Source: a bacterium
Lineage (GTDB): Bacteria; UBA9089; CG2-30-40-21; SBAY01
Assembly (NCBI GenBank): GCA_040757115.1
Contig: JBFLYA010000104.1
Location: forward strand, 1-10,545
Length of the DNA stretch: 10,545 nucleotides
Direction: 5' to 3'
This document shows positions 7,001-10,545 of the stretch, in pieces (the first letter of the stretch is position 1; each line of letters opens with the position of its first letter). The position numbers and the translations under genes are program-made. The notes beneath the pieces are model-generated. The model was not told where the DNA came from. It worked only from the letters and a program-made list of their open reading frames with translations, and did not search any database.

Positions 7001-8489
7001 CAACAGTTGAATTATGCATATTATAACCATTTCTTTTATAATCAACAGCAATTGTGGCTCCGGCTAAAGGTGCATAAGGAAAATATAGTCGGTCAACACC
7101 ATTTGAAGATACTCCAAATCTCATATCCTCACCATCATCATCAAAATAATAAATAGAAGTTTGCTCTGAATTAGTAACAGCCATAGATGCCTTTCCGGCT
7201 AAAGTAATCATCATTGAACCAGTTGGTTTAGTAATGTATACCTCAAGAGTAGTAGGGTCTATATCCGGGTCACCTAAATCAAACACTTTGGTGACACTAT
7301 CACCCATACCTATTATTTTTCCAACGACTTTACCGGGGTCCAGGGAATTTGGGCCTCGCAGTGGGTCACCACGTTCGAAATGATAAGCATTAGTTGTGAT
7401 AAAATTAGTGGTAGTTGGGTCAACTGCCTTCCAGCGATAATAATTACGGTCTGGATGTTGCGGGTCAAGAAGATGTTCAAATTGGAGTTCCATCCTGGCA
7501 TTGACATTATAGGTAAATGGTGCTTGTTCTGTGCCGCTCGTAATGAATACTTGCGTAAAGAACCCATGCCCTGGTGTATCAGCTACCTCACCTAATGATA
7601 CCTCAGCATCTGCATTATCTGGTGTAATAATAAATTTATCACTTTCATATTTGATGGTTACATTTGCTTGTGCCGAGATATTGATTGCATTCATCAAGGC
7701 AGAAGGTGTTTCATATCCACCTTCTCCTCCAACTTTATATGTTACACCATTGATAATAATTTTCCCATCAGGTGTTTCATTAAATCCTGCCTGGTTCCAC
7801 GGTTTTGTAATGTCTATTCCTCCCCGGTCTTTGGAAACTGGCACGACACTCGCCACACTTTTCATAAAAGATAAATTTTTAAAATCTACCGGTAATACTT
7901 GTTGAGATTTGAGGTCACCTGTAAATTTAACAGACTCAGTGGCTTTCCCGGGCATAATATCACCTTTAATTATCTTTACCCCTCTCAATTCACCAGTACT
8001 ATCGATTATAGTCCTATTAGCCGCATCTTTTAGAAGTTGTCCTGTAACAGGGTCTCTCTGGGCATTCCACCCTAAAACCTTAAATCCATTTCCTGGATTT
8101 ACCAGATTTCCATCCCTATCGAAATCAAAACTTCCTGCTCTTGTATAGCGAAAGTTAGGACTCACACCGTCACTCAGAATAAAAAAGCTTTTTTCTCCAT
8201 TTATGGCTAAATCAGTATTTCTCCCCGTAGGCTGTAATTGACCTTGTGTAAATACTGTCTGGATAGTAACCAGGTTTGTCCCTAAACCAACCTGCTTTGG
8301 GAGTATACCTCCCACATTCTCACGCGGTGCTACCGCACTTTTAAGATTTTGGTTAAGAATGTCTTCAAACGACACACTCGACCGCTTAAAACCAGTAGAG
8401 TTGATGTTGGCTAAATTTTCCCCTATTACATCTAACCACATCAAGTGAGATTTTAAACCACTTACCCCTGAAAAAAATGATCCTATCAT
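4002..8489 (-). CDS. flgE: Giant flagellar hook protein FlgE with a ~1000-residue repeat insertion
   Basis: FlgE polymerises outside the cell into the universal-joint hook. The N-terminus is canonical (MIGSFFSGVSGLKSHLMWLD, ENLANINSTGFKRS), as are the D1 region to about residue 195 (TGRNTDLAINGEKSFFILSD, FTGDL), the later DIYDSLGNPY segment (about 1245) and the C-terminus (NGYRIGKLIDE, SGQLE-like AGQLEKSNVDLVQEFADMI, final QRAFQANSRTVTTADQM). Between about 195 and 1235 lies an insertion. It holds four flagellin/hook IN-like units (about 262-322, 592-655, 735-800, 905-970) with a core like YxxxxDKFxIxx, and four units of a second type centred on D-x-D (Asp411, 497, 1049, 1109), the last two spaced 60 residues apart. 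A proline-rich stretch (PPPTPTPPETEGAPPPEKG) lies at about 1322. Three cysteines are scattered in the insert. At 1495 residues it is several times the usual 400-700. A strong ribosome binding site and upstream promoter support the start. Confidence 0.97.
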   Translation of the reverse strand: MIGSFFSGVSGLKSHLMWLDVIGENLANINSTGFKRSSVSFEDILNQNLKSAVAPRENVGGILPKQVGLGTNLVTIQTVFTQGQLQPTGRNTDLAINGEKSFFILSDGVSPNFRYTRAGSFDFDRDGNLVNPGNGFKVLGWNAQRDPVTGQLLKDAANRTIIDSTGELRGVKIIKGDIMPGKATESVKFTGDLKSQQVLPVDFKNLSFMKSVASVVPVSKDRGGIDITKPWNQAGFNETPDGKIIINGVTYKVGGEGGYETPSALMNAINISAQANVTIKYESDKFIITPDNADAEVSLGEVADTPGHGFFTQVFITSGTEQAPFTYNVNARMELQFEHLLDPQHPDRNYYRWKAVDPTTTNFITTNAYHFERGDPLRGPNSLDPGKVVGKIIGMGDSVTKVFDLGDPDIDPTTLEVYITKPTGSMMITLAGKASMAVTNSEQTSIYYFDDDGEDMRFGVSSNGVDRLYFPYAPLAGATIAVDYKRNGYNMHNSTVDPTRLQIKVNGQVQPGTTYKFHNNQGVGGNDQITFYSASSSEEVVTDTLNVTRAFREAGFNWCAAATGLWTSSMLASQVTFRWQGGDWTSPMLSTFNSVEEFMSLVKTKTNGIVKLSYSAKEDKFFMTNTQAISAIQTNSAGFLSLAKLPGEGFHMNAVPGKSWVTIAADANPQSREEIVKNTLDLTQSFLRGGFNTVPALSSCVSVMWEVSPGVWTSWSSNNNIHQVWTDGLRGTLGTRSGTVQSFINLFNDAYSDILASPMPLILRYDPQKDRFYLINTNPANLGIRIHQTDVNGFWTAANILNPGLAWIGVPHSPVQETDTIVADYYYNKTVEARGILQLDKNGQVIDNYVDTEASPVIYSSSKVLSGDRTLNLAAGWDQFEGGTVDGTIKITSRSGIYMSRSITPANYPTINALIDEINASEARVVLTYHADMDKFSIRSREEGDEITLEETGLHPFFSAINIATGTKVGGNNNSVMDLEIEVPGPEDGWRETTGLFGTGNDLFRVNIIPNVIRNEEVGEAGLGRRGTQVIDEGMYRGSTALITLNNADVDESTILIKNIIGGGVVGENSWVFSDGTGPGGRDQIILTTPGSYLVSYTRLNSFDLDNPDVDDTSLVVKVDGRIIPRTDWIFEDNKGTNGVDCILLQPNAGSQYYMPDPTGTIWEVRNPGTLGAGQVTVDYRRIFPLAVDVFIPNGNEGPENITFTPNTTKTNYPSNAIPQLADSGEAVTTNLKLQSEYQYTTPQDIYDSLGNPYKGNFQFERLSYNKWLWYIMNPVEREKIAGYGILAFTGNGLLDKENSQIFESPSDPLDPGSRYKGIYFDPPPTPTPPETEGAPPPEKGQNPSKIMPDFNQVTQLSSNPSTAKVSEQNGYRIGKLIDEKTKINSEGVVIAEYDNGQTQDIGQISMAKFDNPSGLAKLDATTFAETVNSGTSSIGKPGLDGRGTISAGQLEKSNVDLVQEFADMIIAQRAFQANSRTVTTADQMFIDIIAMKRL

Positions 8490-8493
8490 TTAA

Positions 8494-8505
8494 ATCCTTC
8501 CTCCC
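8494..8505 (-). promoter_or_regulatory. Strong ribosome binding site of flgE
   Basis: The minus strand reads GGGAGGAAGGAT just before the ATG at 8489, with overlapping AGGA words at workable spacing. It is the best Shine-Dalgarno match in the window, fitting a gene whose product is needed in many copies. Confidence 0.8.
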
Positions 8506-8556
8506 TTTTTTTAATTTTTGTTACTATATTATAGAAATTTTTTTGTATGTGCTTAT

Positions 8557-8707
8557 CGTTTATGGTTACAAGGATGCGTTTGGTTTTCGTAAAAAGTTTA
8601 GAGTTTCGATTACCTTAATTCGAGGTTCTCCCCCACGCTCCAGCCGGATTTTTTACCCAACCTCTAATGCACACCTTAAACGAAACGCCTTTCGTAACTA
8701 TAGAACG
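8557..8707. repeat. ~150-bp imperfect palindrome in the predicted flgE 5' leader
   Basis: The ends cgtttatggttac (8557-8569) and gtaactatagaacg (8694-8707) pair with few mismatches. Pairing continues inward through gcgttt/aaacg words for about 30 bases. A second, perfect inner stem gaggtt (8622-8627)/aacctc (8659-8664) closes the central part. If transcription starts from the promoter at 8732-8760, the whole palindrome lies in the leader RNA and could fold into a two-level hairpin. It does not match a riboswitch class I recognise and may simply be a palindromic interspersed repeat. Confidence 0.6.
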
Positions 8708-8731
8708 CTAAACAGATACATATTGTCATAT

Positions 8732-8760
8732 AGTATATAAATTAATCTCTTTTTTGTCAA
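8732..8760 (-). promoter_or_regulatory. Sigma70-type promoter for flgE
   Basis: Minus strand: TTGACA (8760-8755), a 17-base AT-rich spacer, then TATACT (8737-8732). The -35 box is perfect and the -10 box differs from TATAAT at one base. Transcription would begin near 8725, giving a leader of roughly 235 nucleotides before flgE. It suggests flgE can be expressed apart from fliK. It is a housekeeping-type rather than a sigma28 or sigma54 signal. Confidence 0.7.
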
Positions 8761-8808
8761 GTAAAATTTAACAATTTATGTAAAAAAAATATTATTTTAT
8801 CTTATCTC

Positions 8809-8975
8809 ATTGTAATTGTTAGACTTACAATCTACCCATAAAATCGGATAGATTCTCCTGAAAATAGGAAGTAGAGAGTAGAAAGTAGAGAGTAGAGAGA
8901 AAATCTTTCCTCCACCTGTTTTTTCCTATTTCCCCTGAAAATGTCCGTAAGTTATTGTAATTGCTTGACTTACAA
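8809..8975 (+). repeat. Pair of 22-bp direct repeats around a 14-bp tandem repeat
   Basis: The 22-mers at 8809-8830 and 8954-8975 (attgtaattg...gacttacaa) agree at 20 of 22 bases. Between them lies AAGTAGAGAGTAGA twice in perfect tandem (8869-8896), itself flanked by the inverted pair aaataggaa (8862-8870)/ttcctattt (8923-8931). The phrase cctgaaaat occurs at 8857 and 8935 and again at the start of each 142-bp unit downstream. The segment is a patchwork of interspersed repeats with no gene. Confidence 0.65.
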
Positions 8976-8995
8976 AACTACATTTTTCATCGTCA

Positions 8996-9024
8996 TTTGT
9001 GAGTCGTAGACTCATGAGCGTTTC
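8996..9024 (+). repeat. Hairpin-flank repeat, copy A
   Basis: TTTG, then the stem TGAGTC-GTA-GACTCA (9000-9014), then CATGAGCGTTTC (9013-9024). The same flanks occur at 9305-9333 and 9372-9404. This copy abuts the left edge of the 142-bp duplication. Confidence 0.65.
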
Positions 9025-9304
9025 CCCTGAAAATAGCGAATTAGTGAATTAGAGATTAGTGAATTAGTATAGTATCCACAGACTCGTATCCTCTGGTTTA
9101 GAACAGATATTCCCCCTTAATAAAGGGGGTTAGGGGGTTGTTCTTCCATTATTTTCATCCCCTTTCCCCTGAAAATAGCGAATTAGTGAATTAGAGATTA
9201 GTGAATTAGTATAGTATCCACAGACTCGTATCCTCTGGTTTAGAACAGATATTCCCCCTTAATAAAGGGGGTTAGGGGGTTGTTCTTCCATTATTTTCAT
9301 CCCC
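9021..9304 (+). repeat. Perfect 142-bp tandem duplication
   Basis: Positions 9021-9162 and 9163-9304 are identical over all 142 bases by eye, and the match runs three bases further (ttt). Each unit is composite: a cccctgaaaat start, gaattag/gattag words repeated four times, a ccacaga...tctgg segment, and the hairpin CCCCCTT-AATA-AAGGGGG (9112-9129 and 9254-9271) followed by gttagggggttgtt. The CCCCCTT hairpin type is widespread in environmental bacterial genomes. Perfect identity points to a recent duplication or an assembly artefact. Confidence 0.9.
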
Positions 9305-9333
9305 TTTGTGAGTCGCAGACTCATGAGCGTTTC
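9305..9333 (+). repeat. Hairpin-flank repeat, copy B
   Basis: Nearly identical to copy A: stem TGAGTC-GCA-GACTCA (9309-9323) followed by CATGAGCGTTTC (9322-9333). The single difference from copy A is in the loop (GTA to GCA). It abuts the right edge of the 142-bp duplication. Confidence 0.65.
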
Positions 9334-9371
9334 CCCTAAAACCTGAACCATCAAACCCATTTTCATCTTCC

Positions 9372-9404
9372 TTTGTGCCCACTCCCTGTGGGCATGAGCG
9401 TTTC
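9372..9404 (+). repeat. Hairpin-flank repeat, copy C, with an unrelated stem; adjoins the fliK stop
   Basis: TTTG and CATGAGCGTTTC flanks are kept (last 12-mer at 9393-9404), but the stem is TGCCCAC-TCCCT-GTGGGCA (9376-9394), different in sequence from copies A and B. An additional stem CATGAG/CTCATG (9393-9409) overlaps the fliK stop codon. The hairpins lie just 3' of fliK on the minus strand and may protect or end its transcript, but no T-run follows, so an intrinsic terminator is not supported. Confidence 0.6.
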
Positions 9405-10545
9405 TCATGCTATAAAATCAATTTTTGAGATAAACCAAAATAATTTATTACCACCTGGACTTGCATTTATTAATATCCTATTCTCATCACCTCTTTCCCC
9501 CACCTTTTCGTCCTCTTCATTGTAGGAAGATATTTTTATATTATCAATATACCTTTGATGTCTTTCTTCTAAATTTTTTCCTGGTTCCTGACCAACATAG
9601 ACTTCAATACCCTGTAAATCAAGTCCCTTTTCTACAAGGATTTCTTTTAAGGAAGCAAGTTCTGACTCAATTAATTCTTTTAATTCAAAGTTTTCTACGA
9701 CAAATTTAGCGAATATCTTTCCATCCTGCTGGGTTATTTTTAATTCTAATTTACCCAGATATTCGGGCTTGAGTTTAACCTGAATCTCCGAACTATCTTT
9801 TTTCAGATGAAGAGATGCTTCTTCTATGAATTCATAAAGTATTTCCTTAAATATTAAATTAGTCATACTTGCATCAGGTAATGAAGCTGGGATTTCTACC
9901 CTATTTGTCCCTTGAATCGCTGAATTGTAAGTTAAATTTATATTATTATCCTTTAATACCCCAGATTCATCTTGCTGATTTACTCTATTTTCAGTAAAGA
10001 CTATTCTCTTTTTTACTGATTTAAACATTTCTGGTAAATTTATAAATGATTTTTGTTTATCTTCTGGTTTAATGTTATCTTCCTCTTTTTCTCTCTTAAA
10101 ATTCATACTCTCTTGAAATAATACTGGTAGTATTCTATGGAGTAATTCTACTCCTTTTTCTTGATGCATTGGAATAAAAGTATTTTCTTGTGGTTTAAAA
10201 ATAGGCAATTTAGACATCTCTTCTATCTTTTCAACTCCTACTTTTTGCATAAGTGATAATAGTGAATCTTCATTATTGCGGATTGCGGATTGCGGATTGC
10301 GAATTGGGTTATCATCTATAAAATTTTGGATTTTAGATTTTGGATTTTGGATTTGTGGGATATCTATCTTTATCGTTGTCCCAACTACTAATTTCGGCTC
10401 CTCTTTTTTAACCTCTGGTGGCATATTATGTTTTGGTTGTTCTTGCTTTGTTTCCATTTCTATCTTCTCATCTTTTATCATCGTCCCGAGTATTATTTCC
10501 GGCTCCTTTGCCTTAACCTCAAACGGCTTACCAGTATTTAATTGC
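9405..10545 (-). CDS. fliK: Flagellar hook-length control protein FliK, 5' end outside the window
   Basis: FliK is a secreted molecular ruler that stops hook growth and switches the export gate to late substrates. The recognisable part is the C-terminal Flg_hook domain (PF02120-like), about 9600-9830: SSEIQVKLKPEYLGKLELKI, then FVVENFELKELIESELASLK and EKGLDLQGIEVYV. The N-terminal part is hydrophilic, Lys/Glu/Pro-rich and low in complexity, as expected of the ruler region. The frame stays open from the ATG at 10481 to the window edge (21 further codons). Those codons carry a copy of a sequence repeated inside the protein, so this ATG is probably internal and the gene is truncated by the window. 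Two heptamer repeat arrays are built into the coding sequence. The C-terminal tail (NKLFWFISKIDFIA) is unusual. No flgD follows, though it commonly does. Confidence 0.9.
   Translation of the reverse strand, partial: QLNTGKPFEVKAKEPEIILGTMIKDEKIEMETKQEQPKHNMPPEVKKEEPKLVVGTTIKIDIPQIQNPKSKIQNFIDDNPIRNPQSAIRNNEDSLLSLMQKVGVEKIEEMSKLPIFKPQENTFIPMHQEKGVELLHRILPVLFQESMNFKREKEEDNIKPEDKQKSFINLPEMFKSVKKRIVFTENRVNQQDESGVLKDNNINLTYNSAIQGTNRVEIPASLPDASMTNLIFKEILYEFIEEASLHLKKDSSEIQVKLKPEYLGKLELKITQQDGKIFAKFVVENFELKELIESELASLKEILVEKGLDLQGIEVYVGQEPGKNLEERHQRYIDNIKISSYNEEDEKVGERGDENRILINASPGGNKLFWFISKIDFIA
10275..10350 (-). repeat. Two heptamer repeat arrays inside the fliK coding sequence
   Basis: On the plus strand, ATTGCGG and close variants repeat about 4.7 times at 10275-10307, and ATTTTGG and close variants four times at 10323-10350. 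On the coding strand they read as NPIRNPQSAIRN and IQNPKSKIQN, parallel peptides of the form NPxSxIxN. These heptamers are typical of intergenic interspersed repeats, but here both sit in frame in the ruler region. Confidence 0.8.
10362..10520 (-). repeat. 54-bp in-frame direct repeat in fliK, 105-bp period
   Basis: Segments 10362-10415 and 10467-10520 align without gaps at roughly three quarters identity, and encode EVKKEEPKLVVGTTIKID and EVKAKEPEIILGTMIKDE. The 105-bp offset is 35 codons, so the frame is kept. The upstream copy crosses the ATG at 10481, which argues that this ATG is not the true start and that further units may lie beyond the window. Confidence 0.75.

Noticed and set aside
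8477-8740. 87-codon plus-strand frame covering the flgE leader
   Set aside because: It crosses the flgE start region, the palindrome and the promoter, and has no convincing features of a protein.
8490-9404. Possible degraded flgD
   Set aside because: No trace of the FlgD hook-cap motifs is visible in the minus-strand frames, and the gap is accounted for by repeats and a leader; absence rather than decay is the better reading.
8996-9404. CRISPR array
   Set aside because: The repeated units are adjoining 142-bp copies and scattered hairpins, not regularly spaced short repeats with unique spacers, and no cas gene is present.

Overview
This window is a flagellar gene cluster read entirely from the minus strand. 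In transcription order (right to left) it holds the 3' part of fliK (hook-length control, cut by the right edge), flgE (a 1495-residue hook protein), flbD, fliL, fliM and a class I SAM-dependent methyltransferase. The order fliK-flgE-flbD-fliL-fliM follows the usual fla/che-type operon, but the genes normally nested in it are absent: flgD between fliK and flgE, motA/motB between flbD and fliL, and fliN/fliY after fliM.

The organism is a motile, AT-rich bacterium. The heavy load of short interspersed repeats (GAAG/CACGAAG-type arms, CCCCCTT...AAGGGGG hairpins, GATTGCG and GATTTTG heptamers) resembles genomes of uncultured candidate-phylum or Planctomycetota/Omnitrophota-like bacteria. That placement is an impression from repeat style, not a demonstrated assignment.

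Layout: 1-141 is a repeat-rich tail; 142-810 methyltransferase; 811-1114 a spacer made of nested inverted repeats; 1115-2059 fliM; 2060-2352 a spacer with short hairpin repeats; 2353-2892 fliL; 2893-3252 a spacer that is almost wholly an inverted-repeat element; 3253-3450 flbD; 3451-4001 a spacer with a 340-bp inverted-repeat element; 4002-8489 flgE; 8490-9404 a 915-bp spacer with a promoter, a long palindrome, a perfect 142-bp tandem duplication and a three-copy hairpin family; 9405-10545 fliK.

The genes form one functional unit. FliK measures the hook and switches export specificity, FlgE polymerises into the hook, FlbD is a small regulator or accessory protein, FliL sits at the motor-stator interface, and FliM is the switch/C-ring protein. 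Three things stand out. FlgE carries an insertion of about 1000 residues built from two repeat families. FliM lacks the N-terminal CheY-binding segment. The intergenic spacers are bounded, within a few bases of the genes, by inward-facing copies of an 11-bp tag (GTAACYRTTCA).
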